Source: Acidimicrobiaceae bacterium (GTDB lineage: Bacteria; Actinomycetota; Acidimicrobiia; Acidimicrobiales; Aldehydirespiratoraceae). From it: 17,356 nt of DNA. The position numbers were made by a program, and so were the translations under genes. Shown here piece by piece: positions 1 through 6,895 of this stretch (positions within the stretch are counted from its first letter, which is position 1; every line of letters starts with the position of its first letter). The notes under the pieces are model-generated. The model was not told the origin of the DNA, searched no databases, and saw only the letters and a list, made by a program, of their open reading frames with translations. The stretch lies in NCBI GenBank assembly GCA_009840695.1, contig VXNG01000125.1, positions 1 through 17,356 on the forward strand, given 5' to 3'.

Positions 1-51
1 AGCGCTTCCATGGCATGGAAGAGGTCAGGGGTTCAATTCCCCTTAGCTCCA
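1..51 (+). tRNA. tRNA-Ala (anticodon GGC), 3' part only
   Basis: The 3' part of a tRNA, cut by the window edge. The anticodon stem CTTCC (5-9) pairs with GGAAG (17-21) around the seven-base loop ATGGCAT, which puts anticodon GGC at 12-14 and reads Ala codon GCC. The T arm is AGGGG (27-31), loop TTCAATT, CCCCT (39-43). The 3' acceptor strand is TAGCTCC (44-50) with discriminator A at 51. The next bases are CCC, so the terminal CCA is not encoded and must be added after transcription. The D arm and 5' acceptor strand lie outside the window. Confidence 0.93.
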
Positions 52-129
52 CCCGGGAGACTTGCCAGATATTTCGCCCGCGGGCGCACCTGGAGGCCGG
101 GAGCGCGGGGCGATCGCAAGGGAGGCACC

Positions 130-906
130 ATAAGCGGGAGGCTCGACGGCCAAGTCGCCATCGTGACCGGCGCCGCCGGCGGACTCGGCCGCGCCTTCGC
201 CACGGCAATGGGTGTCGAGGGCGCGCGCATCGTGGCCTGCGATCGCAAGGAGGCAGTGCACGAGATCGAGGGTCTCACCTATGTGGCCGATGTCGGCGAG
301 TCCGACGATGTCCGCGCCGTCGTCGATGGCGCCATCTCGGCCCACGGACGGATCGACATCCTGATCAACAACGCCGGCGTCGGGTTCGCGACCGGACCGC
401 ACGACGACTGGGACAAGGCACTCGCGGACTATGCCGAGGTGATGGACACGAACACCAAGGGGCCGTTCCTCTTCGGCCGGGCGGTTGTGCCCTTCATGAT
501 CGAGGGTGGCGGCGGCCACATCGTCAACATCGGCACCGATCACGTCTTCCCCGAGCCGGGCCTCGATGTCCGCGGCCACGGAAGGATGGATCTCTACAAC
601 GCCTCCAAGTGGGCGATCAACGGCTTGACGCTCGACTGGTCGATCAGCCTGCGAGAGCACAACATCCGCGTGAACTCGCTGTGCATGGGGGCCACCGTCA
701 CCGAGATGACACTGACCTGGATGGGCGACCGGGCAACCGAATCCGCCATCAACGAGTGGATACAGCCGGCCCAGGCTGCCGCGTTGCTCGTCGAACTGTT
801 GAGCGAAGGGCCCGACGGCCGCACCGGTCAGAACATCGGCCTGTGGGTCGGCCGCCCAATCTCCATCGAGGACTCGACACACGCCGGTGCCCGCCTGACC
901 CAGTAG
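130..906 (+). CDS. SDR-family NAD(P)-dependent oxidoreductase (ATA start)
   Basis: A classical short-chain dehydrogenase of 258 aa, a normal family length. The Rossmann glycine motif TGAAGGLG spans residues 13-20. Asp38 ends the second strand and favours NAD(H). NNAG is at 80-83 and YNASK gives Tyr156 and Lys160. The usual catalytic Ser appears to be Thr136, and the stretch from it to Tyr156 is about seven residues longer than in the second SDR of this window. The start is odd: a strong Shine-Dalgarno AGGGAGG (119-125) is followed five bases later by ATA, exactly where family members begin with Met before SGRLDG. The only in-frame ATG upstream (10) is inside the tRNA, and the next GTG (163) would remove the first beta strand. 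ATA is either a rare start or a mutation or error from ATG. The substrate is unknown; the gene follows the tRNA and converges on the GntR gene. Confidence 0.85.
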   Translation: MSGRLDGQVAIVTGAAGGLGRAFATAMGVEGARIVACDRKEAVHEIEGLTYVADVGESDDVRAVVDGAISAHGRIDILINNAGVGFATGPHDDWDKALADYAEVMDTNTKGPFLFGRAVVPFMIEGGGGHIVNIGTDHVFPEPGLDVRGHGRMDLYNASKWAINGLTLDWSISLREHNIRVNSLCMGATVTEMTLTWMGDRATESAINEWIQPAQAAALLVELLSEGPDGRTGQNIGLWVGRPISIEDSTHAGARLTQ

Positions 907-969
907 CTGCCGCCCACCGGCCGCCGTTACGCGCCTAAGCCTCAGGGGGCAGGCCCATTTGGGCTCTAC

Positions 970-1719
970 TCACTGGGAATCGCTACCCGCCTCGTAAGCA
1001 GCGCGGAGCGAGGCAAGATGATTCCGCATCGTCTCTTCCGCCGCGTCCGGGTCACGATCGGCCACCGCCTCGATGATGGCTGCGTGCTCGTCGCTGACCA
1101 GACGCCAGAAGTCGGGCGGATCATCGCGCAGGTACTTCAGGGACAGAACCCGGAAGACCGGTGGTGTCATGATCGACAGGAGCGGGTTCCCGGCCGCGTG
1201 AAGCAGCGTCGTATGAAAGTGCGGAGCCCCCTCGTCCGTCAGAGTCCGCCGGTACTCCGCAGTTGTCGTGATCCCGATGGATGCTCGCAACATCTCGAGG
1301 TGCTCGAAGGTGCGGTGTTCAGCAGCAAGGCGGGCGATCGGGATCTCGAGCATCTCGCGAACCTGCAGCATGTGCGGCAAGGTGACCATGTCGAGCCCCG
1401 ACATCCGCCCCAGCTGGGACTCCAGCAGCTCCGACGCCGAACCCAGATCGGGTACGGCGACGAAGTTCCCCCCGGTCGAGCCGCGGACTGTTTCGATCAA
1501 CGACTGGGCCGACAACTCGCGAAGCACCTCACGGATCGTGCCCCGACTGACTGCGAACGACTTCGCCAGGTTGGACTCGGTGGGCAGACGCTCGCCCGGG
1601 CGAAGCTGGCCCGTGGTGATCAACGTCCGGAGTTGCTCCGCAACCTGACGATAGGCCGGCAACACCGGACGGACCATGCCTTCACCTATGTCGATGGGCT
1701 GCCTGCGTTGGTCGGGCAT
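970..1719 (-). CDS. GntR-family transcriptional regulator, FadR/FCD subfamily
   Basis: A 249-aa DNA-binding regulator. The N-terminal winged helix-turn-helix (about residues 20-90) has typical GntR features: PAYRQVAEQLR, then GERLPTESNLAKSFAVSRGT with its recognition helix, then the wing. The C-terminal helical FCD ligand domain (about 112-240) contains HMLQVREMLE and FHTTLLHAAGNPLL. His169, His212 and His234 fit three ligands of the FCD metal site, but the Asp usually four residues before the first His is Ala165; His167 might substitute. FCD regulators usually respond to small organic acids. I chose the ATG at 1719, four bases after the stop of the P450-like gene. A GTG at 1767 is also open but would overlap that gene by 44 nt and has no clear ribosome site. 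As last gene of the operon it may regulate its own cluster. Confidence 0.88.
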   Translation of the reverse strand: MPDQRRQPIDIGEGMVRPVLPAYRQVAEQLRTLITTGQLRPGERLPTESNLAKSFAVSRGTIREVLRELSAQSLIETVRGSTGGNFVAVPDLGSASELLESQLGRMSGLDMVTLPHMLQVREMLEIPIARLAAEHRTFEHLEMLRASIGITTTAEYRRTLTDEGAPHFHTTLLHAAGNPLLSIMTPPVFRVLSLKYLRDDPPDFWRLVSDEHAAIIEAVADRDPDAAEETMRNHLASLRAAYEAGSDSQ

Positions 1720-1723
1720 GTGA

Positions 1724-2995
1724 CTACCCGGCCCGGACGACCATCTGTCGACACGTGCGCACATCACCGGGCCAGCGACACGTGACCTGAGGAGGTCGCC
1801 ACGACGTATCGAGTCGGAACAACGGTGCTTCCGCGATCAGCACACCGGCTGCTGCCACGACGGCCTCAGCCGTGAGCGCGTAGTGCGATGGCGGACGATC
1901 GGCGGGTCGCGCCGGCAGCTTCGAGAGTGGGGCGAGCCCCGGTGCTACGCCGGCGGGGAGTCCGTCGATCCGGAATTGTCCACGCGGCTCACGATAGGCC
2001 AGATCCTTGCGGGTGATGTCGAAGCTGTCGGCGTCGCTGAAGGTCTGAGGGTCGCGGTTCGCGGCGGCGGCCGAACACACGACGAGACCCCCGTTGGGAA
2101 GCAACATCCCGAATCGCTCGACCTCACGCGTCGTGTAGTGATGCGCCTCGGTGATCGGTGGGCTGTGGCGCATCGTCTCCTGCCACGCCCGGATGAGCAT
2201 CTCGTCGTCTTCGCGCACCAGAGCGTGTTGGTCCGGGTGAATCATCAACAGGCACAGCAGGTTCGCGAGCGAACCTTCGAGCGTCCTGAGGTCGACCTCC
2301 AGCAAGGTGGCGACGGCATGGTCGGCGAGCTCGACGTCAGAGGCATCTGCTTGCCAGATCAGCAGGGCGGACAGGACGTCGTCGGATGGATCGAGCCGCT
2401 TCTGAGCGATGAGCTTCGCGAGCATGTCACCCATCTCGGTCATCGCTTGCCGGCCGCGATCCTGACGGCCAGCATGCCACCCGACCCCTTCATCTACGGC
2501 GCGCCACAGTGCGCTGAAACGGCTGCTCTCGGCCTTCGGAACGCCGATGACGCGGGCCAGCAGTTCTTCCGTGAAAGGCCCTACGTAGTCAGCGATCAAG
2601 TCACCACCCGCCGACGTCGCGAAGCTGTGAAGAGACTCCTCGGCGACAGTCGCCGCGTGGTGCTGCATGCCGTGACCGAACGCGTTGCGAACGGCCGGCT
2701 CATCCCGCAGGTTCTGCCCGGCGACGTCAGCGCCGTAGGCGAGCCTCCGCGGTCGAGAGGTGAAGCTGGCGTCGTCGGCGATCAGCGACGTGACGTCGTC
2801 GTACCTGGTCACCCACCACGTGTTCGTGTACCAGTCGCGGAAGCACGGATAGTTGTCCCGTAGCCGCGCCAACGTCGGGTAGGGGTCCGCTACGAACTCG
2901 GGAGCCAGCGAGAACCCCGGCGGGATCACCACCGGGATGTCTCGTTCCGTCTGACGTTGGTAGACCTCGTAGGACCGGGAGCGATCAGTCGACAT
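1724..2995 (-). CDS. Cytochrome P450-fold protein lacking the haem-ligand cysteine
   Basis: A 423-aa protein that keeps the P450 outline: DPYPTLARLRD and WWVTRYDDV near the N-terminus, the K-helix ExxR as ETMR (273-276), and a meander-like stretch around NRDPQTFSDADSFDI (313-327). The haem-binding parts are gone. There is no FGxGxHxCxG loop. The best match to SHFCPGA of the neighbouring P450 is SHYALTA at 370-376, with Ala373 at the Cys position. The I-helix AGxDTT is replaced by LEVDLRT (232-238), and the C-helix HxxxR is absent. Neither other frame of this strand restores the motif between 1860 and 1980, so a simple frameshift is unlikely. The frame is intact and overlaps the upstream P450 by 11 nt. 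Known precedents are the haem-less P450-like partners of glycosyltransferases (EryCII, DesVIII). A role as partner or regulator of the adjacent P450 is inferred; a decaying gene is the alternative. Confidence 0.8.
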   Translation of the reverse strand: MSTDRSRSYEVYQRQTERDIPVVIPPGFSLAPEFVADPYPTLARLRDNYPCFRDWYTNTWWVTRYDDVTSLIADDASFTSRPRRLAYGADVAGQNLRDEPAVRNAFGHGMQHHAATVAEESLHSFATSAGGDLIADYVGPFTEELLARVIGVPKAESSRFSALWRAVDEGVGWHAGRQDRGRQAMTEMGDMLAKLIAQKRLDPSDDVLSALLIWQADASDVELADHAVATLLEVDLRTLEGSLANLLCLLMIHPDQHALVREDDEMLIRAWQETMRHSPPITEAHHYTTREVERFGMLLPNGGLVVCSAAAANRDPQTFSDADSFDITRKDLAYREPRGQFRIDGLPAGVAPGLAPLSKLPARPADRPPSHYALTAEAVVAAAGVLIAEAPLFRLDTSWRPPQVTCRWPGDVRTCRQMVVRAG

Positions 2996-4373
2996 CGCAG
3001 TCGATCCAGAGTTCGGAGAACTGCGAGAGACGATCCGTATAGATGGGCTCGAAACCGCCGTGAGAGTCCGTGCTGATCTTGCCGGGCGTCAAACGAGGAT
3101 TCCGTAGGTGATCGAGGAGGATTCTCGACCCAATAACCGTCTCTTGGTGGGCAACCCAGGCTCCGGGGCAGAAGTGGGACCCAACTCCGAACCCGACGTG
3201 ACTGAACTGGCCGTCGACGCGAAAGCCCCGCTGTACTTCTCTTCCCGTGTAGAGCTCGGGCCTGAAGATGTCGAACCGTTCGGGATCGGGGAAGATGCGC
3301 TCGTCGTGGTTGGCCGAGAAGTTCACGAGCTCCACCCACGATCCGGCCGGGATGGTCACGCCGTGGAGAACCACGTCTTGGTGGGGAGAGCGGGACATGC
3401 CGCCGACAGGAGCCGAGTGGCGCAAGGTCTCGTGGAAGGCGGCGTCGAGCAGGTCTGGGTCGTCACGCACCGCGGCTAGCTGCTCGGGATGCTCCAGCAG
3501 GAGCCGCCACATGTGCAGAATCGCCCCTCGCGTGGTGTCACCGCCGCCGCCCACCAACACCGAGATCATCGACACGATCTCGGTGAGCGACAGATAGCCA
3601 CCGTCGATCTGGGACCGGCTCAGGCGGGAGATGATGTCCTCGCCGGTGGGCTCACCGTGTTCGTCGTACAGGAACGTCGGTTGGCGGCGACGCTGCTTGA
3701 CCAGGTCCCACACATAGTCTTCGAGGTCCTGGCGAGCCTGGAGACCGGCCTTCGCCTCCTCGGAGCTGCCTTTCCCCTGCTGGATGGAGCTGTACCAGTA
3801 GTAGAAGCGATCCTGGGCATCCTCGGGGAAACCGAGGACCTCGCCGACCACCCGAATGGGGAACTCGTTGGCAAAGGCCCGCCCGAGTTCGATGGTCCGT
3901 CGACCGGCGACGTTGCGCTCGGCCATCTTGACGGCGGTTGGCTCGATCGCCTCGGTGATCATCGCCAGGGCGAGACGACGGATGGCCGGCAGCCTGGCCT
4001 CGAGGGGCTTCCCGGTGAGCTGAGCGCCGAAGAGACGTCGGCGGCGGGCGTGGTCGCGGCCACCGAGCTCGAGGATCGTGTTGCCGTTCACGAGATTCGA
4101 GCTGCCCTTGGGGATGGTGTTGTACGTCTCGTCGTCGAGATACGCCGCTACCACATCGTCGTAGCGGGTGATGAAGTAGCGGTTGTGGAGCTGGTCCCAG
4201 TAGACCGGGTAGTGGTCGCGGAGGATTCGGTAGTAGGGGTGCGGGTTTCGTCTGAACTCTGTGCTATCGAAGATCCGAGGGTCGAACAGGGGTCGCCCGT
4301 CGACGCCGGTACCCATGTCGTGAGCCGTACCGAGCGGCAGGGGGACGAATGCGACGGTGTCCCCCGGACTCAT
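2985..4373 (-). CDS. Cytochrome P450 monooxygenase
   Basis: A soluble bacterial class I-type P450 of 462 aa, somewhat longer than the usual 400-430. The key elements are intact: C-helix HARRR starting at His108, I-helix oxygen-binding motif GGGGDTT (275-281), K-helix ETLR (315-318), the meander around FPDPERFDI, and the haem loop FGVGSHFCPG with proximal Cys402. It would hydroxylate or otherwise oxidise an organic substrate with electrons from a ferredoxin and reductase, neither of which is encoded here. Its ATG overlaps the permease stop as ATGA (4370-4373), and its own stop overlaps the next P450-like gene by 11 nt, so translational coupling is likely. Its place directly after an ABC importer suggests that the imported compound is its substrate, which is inference. 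The CYP family cannot be assigned by eye. Confidence 0.93.
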   Translation of the reverse strand: MSPGDTVAFVPLPLGTAHDMGTGVDGRPLFDPRIFDSTEFRRNPHPYYRILRDHYPVYWDQLHNRYFITRYDDVVAAYLDDETYNTIPKGSSNLVNGNTILELGGRDHARRRRLFGAQLTGKPLEARLPAIRRLALAMITEAIEPTAVKMAERNVAGRRTIELGRAFANEFPIRVVGEVLGFPEDAQDRFYYWYSSIQQGKGSSEEAKAGLQARQDLEDYVWDLVKQRRRQPTFLYDEHGEPTGEDIISRLSRSQIDGGYLSLTEIVSMISVLVGGGGDTTRGAILHMWRLLLEHPEQLAAVRDDPDLLDAAFHETLRHSAPVGGMSRSPHQDVVLHGVTIPAGSWVELVNFSANHDERIFPDPERFDIFRPELYTGREVQRGFRVDGQFSHVGFGVGSHFCPGAWVAHQETVIGSRILLDHLRNPRLTPGKISTDSHGGFEPIYTDRLSQFSELWIDCDVD

Positions 4374-5362
4374 TTCACCGACCGCTTCACCCCGGTCAGC
4401 GCAATAGCCACGATGAGGGTGATACCCACGAAGACCTGCGGCGCCCAGAGAGGCGCGCCGGCCAATGAGAGCCCCGTGTTTCCGGTGCCGATCAGGTACA
4501 CCGCAATCAGGGTGCCCCAGACGTTGAAGCGGCCGCCCCGAAGCTGGGTGGCACCGACGAACACCGCCGCGAAAGCCGGGAGCAAGAACGGTGGGCCGAT
4601 AGTCGGCGACCCCACCGTGATCCGAGCAGTCAGGACCACGCCCGCCAGCCCAGAGACGAAGGCCGACAGGACGAGGCTCATGAAGCGAATCCGCTGCGTG
4701 TTGATGCCGCTCAGGCGCGCGGTTTCCAGACTGAAGCCGATGGCGTAGATGTGGCGTCCCGTCGCGGTGTGCTCGAGTAAGTACCAGAGGATCACCGCCA
4801 CCACGAGCATGTACCAGACGGGCGCTGTGACGCCAAGGATCTTGTATCGAGCAATCTCGGTGAAGCTACCGATCAGCCGCTCGGACGCGATGGTCCTGTT
4901 GCCGGAGATGAACAGTGACAACGCGGCGAGGAGCGAGCTGGTCGCCAGCGTCCCGATGAAGGGATCGATCTTGAAGACGACCACGACGACGGCGTTGACC
5001 AGCCCGATCGCCAGGCCGACCAGGAGCGCCACGATGACTGCGGTCGTGGGACTGGCCGAGGTCTCGGCGAGCAGCTTGGCGGTGAGCACTGACGTGACGC
5101 CGAGGGTGGCGCCGATCGAGAGATCGAAGCAGCCGACCGCCATCGGGACCACCAATGCCAGGGCCACCAGTCCGGTGACGGCGCTCTGGTTGAGGACGTC
5201 GGTCACCGTGTCCGTTGTGCCGAACGTGTCCGGCTCGAGAAACCAGAAGATGGCGATGATGAGCGCCCAAACGTAGAGGGCGCCGATGTTGTTGAAGGAC
5301 CCCCAACTCCACCAGCTTCTCGTCAGGTTTCCTGCCTGGGGCTTCACGGCCGCCTCGTTCAC
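4370..5362 (-). CDS. ABC transporter permease, RbsC/BPD_transp_2 type
   Basis: A 330-aa integral membrane permease of the branched-chain/ribose-type importer family, with roughly nine to ten hydrophobic helices. Family features include GCFDLSIGATLG near residue 80, where the family usually has DLSVG, DPFIGTLATSSLL, and the late stretch FAAVFVGATQLRGGRFNVWGT. It forms the transmembrane channel with the preceding ATPase and the solute-binding lipoprotein. Only one permease gene is present, so the channel is presumably a homodimer, as in CUT2 systems such as ribose import. The start is GTG, overlapping the ATPase stop as GTGA (5359-5362), and the end overlaps the P450 start as ATGA. The family carries sugars, polyols, autoinducer-2 and similar small molecules; the substrate here is unknown. 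Confidence 0.92.
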   Translation of the reverse strand: MNEAAVKPQAGNLTRSWWSWGSFNNIGALYVWALIIAIFWFLEPDTFGTTDTVTDVLNQSAVTGLVALALVVPMAVGCFDLSIGATLGVTSVLTAKLLAETSASPTTAVIVALLVGLAIGLVNAVVVVVFKIDPFIGTLATSSLLAALSLFISGNRTIASERLIGSFTEIARYKILGVTAPVWYMLVVAVILWYLLEHTATGRHIYAIGFSLETARLSGINTQRIRFMSLVLSAFVSGLAGVVLTARITVGSPTIGPPFLLPAFAAVFVGATQLRGGRFNVWGTLIAVYLIGTGNTGLSLAGAPLWAPQVFVGITLIVAIALTGVKRSVK

Positions 5363-6885
5363 GCCGCCTCCGCCTCGGTGACGTGGAGCTGACTGACGAT
5401 CGCAGCTTCGGTGATGTCATCGCCGACGAGCTCGGCCTCGATCACGCCGCCGCCGAGGACCAGGACCCGGTCGCAGATCTCAGCCAGTTCAGCGGCGTCC
5501 GACGAGCAGACGACGAACGCCAGGCCCCCAGCGGCTTGATCCCGAATGGTGGTGTAGATCTTCTCGCGGGCACCGATATCGACGCCGTTGGTCGGCTCGT
5601 CGAGGACGAGCACCTGGGGATCGGTACCCAGCCATTTGCCGAGTACCACCTTCTGCTGGTTGCCGCCGCTCAGCGTGCTGTACGCACGGTCGGGATCGGC
5701 AGGGACCAACTCGAGCTCGTCGATCCAGTGATTGACAAAGACGCGCTCGTCCCCCGGCCGGAGCCGGCCGCCGCGACGAAACGACCGCAGACGACCGAGC
5801 GTCATGTTCTCGCGCACGGTGAACTCCGAGACCGCGCCCTCGGTACGCCGATCTCGGGGAACCAGCCGGACACCAAGATCGGCCATGACGGTCGGCGTAC
5901 GCCGCGGCGCGCCCTCGCCGGCGACCTCGATGACTGCCCGCGGGTGGCGGGTCGCACCGATCAACGCATACGGACACTCTCCGATCCCGCTGCCCTGAAG
6001 GCCGGCAATCCCGAGAACTTCGCCACGCGCGACATCGAAGTCGATGCCCTGGAGCTGGCGCCCGGCAAGACCACGTACCCGCAAGGCCGGTGTGTCTTCA
6101 GACTCGGTTAGCTCGCTTCGCCGCCCGTGAAGCGACCCTACATCGTGACCGACCATGAGCCGCACCAACTCGTCGCGGTCGAGCGCCGACGTGTCATGGG
6201 TGGCGACGAGGCGACCGCCCTTGAGGATGCTGACCCGATCGGCGATGTCGAACACCTCGTCGAGGTAGTGCGAGACGTACAGAACGGTCACGCCGCTGCG
6301 CTGGACCTCTCGCAGGATCTCGAACAGCCGGCTCACCTCGCGCTTGGTGAGCGCGACCGTCGGCTCGTCGAGCACGAGCGCGCCGCTCCCGGATTCGAGG
6401 CCTTCCAGCGCCCTGGTGATGGCCACCGCTGTGCGCTCGACCGCGTCGAGCTGGCCGACCGGTCGCATCACGTCCACCGCGACACCGAATCGGGCTAGCT
6501 GGGCGCGGACCTGGCTGGCCTGCGCCTTCCAGTTCACGTTCCCGGCTGTCGTCCGCGCGAAGCCGCTGACCAGGCCGAAGCTGTCGACGGCGTTGAGCTC
6601 GTCGATCAGCCCCAAGCCCTGGTGAACGAAGCGGAGTCCGAGGCGGTGAGCCGCAGCGCCGCGATCGGTGGTGATCTCGGTGCCGCCCACCCAGACCTCG
6701 CCGCCGCGGTCGGGCTGGTGGTAGCCAGCCAGGATCTTGATGAGCGTCGACTTCCCAGATCCGTTCTGACCGACAAGGGCGTGGATCTCGCCCGGCGCCA
6801 GCCGGAGCGACACGTTGGCCAGTGCCCGGGTGCCGGGAAAGGTCTTCGATAGGTTCTTGACCGCGACCGGTGAACGATCGTCCAT
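5359..6885 (-). CDS. ABC transporter ATP-binding protein with two NBDs (RbsA/CUT2 type)
   Basis: A 508-aa fused double nucleotide-binding subunit, the normal size for RbsA/MglA-like proteins. The first domain has Walker A GQNGSGKST (39-47), Walker B with LDEP at 172-175, and H-loop His206 in VLYVSHYLDEV; its signature region is degenerate. The second domain has a degenerate P-loop GLQGSGIGE (295-303) without the Lys, but a full LSGGNQQ signature (405-411) and Walker B VLVLDEPTNGVD (426-437). This asymmetry is typical of CUT2 ATPases. The chosen ATG at 6885 lies ten bases after the stop of the solute-binding gene. An open frame continues upstream to 7065 but overlaps that gene and adds a low-complexity, non-homologous N-terminus. 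It powers import at the inner face of the membrane. Confidence 0.93.
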   Translation of the reverse strand: MDDRSPVAVKNLSKTFPGTRALANVSLRLAPGEIHALVGQNGSGKSTLIKILAGYHQPDRGGEVWVGGTEITTDRGAAAHRLGLRFVHQGLGLIDELNAVDSFGLVSGFARTTAGNVNWKAQASQVRAQLARFGVAVDVMRPVGQLDAVERTAVAITRALEGLESGSGALVLDEPTVALTKREVSRLFEILREVQRSGVTVLYVSHYLDEVFDIADRVSILKGGRLVATHDTSALDRDELVRLMVGHDVGSLHGRRSELTESEDTPALRVRGLAGRQLQGIDFDVARGEVLGIAGLQGSGIGECPYALIGATRHPRAVIEVAGEGAPRRTPTVMADLGVRLVPRDRRTEGAVSEFTVRENMTLGRLRSFRRGGRLRPGDERVFVNHWIDELELVPADPDRAYSTLSGGNQQKVVLGKWLGTDPQVLVLDEPTNGVDIGAREKIYTTIRDQAAGGLAFVVCSSDAAELAEICDRVLVLGGGVIEAELVGDDITEAAIVSQLHVTEAEAA

Positions 6886-6895
6886 TACCAGCGGA

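Noticed and set aside
10..129. ATG at position 10 as the start of the first SDR
   Set aside because: It lies in the anticodon arm of the tRNA-Ala, and the first 40 codons are unlike any SDR.
952..965. Hairpin GGCCC-ATTT-GGGCT between the converging SDR and GntR genes
   Set aside because: It has only five pairs, one of them G-T, and no T tract, which is too weak to call a terminator.
1860..1980. A frameshift as the cause of the missing P450 cysteine motif
   Set aside because: I read the other two frames of the same strand here; neither gives FGxGxHxCxG, and one meets a stop codon.
3489..4748. Long plus-strand open frame across the P450 and permease genes
   Set aside because: It is antisense to two well-supported genes, crosses their junction, and shows no family motif.
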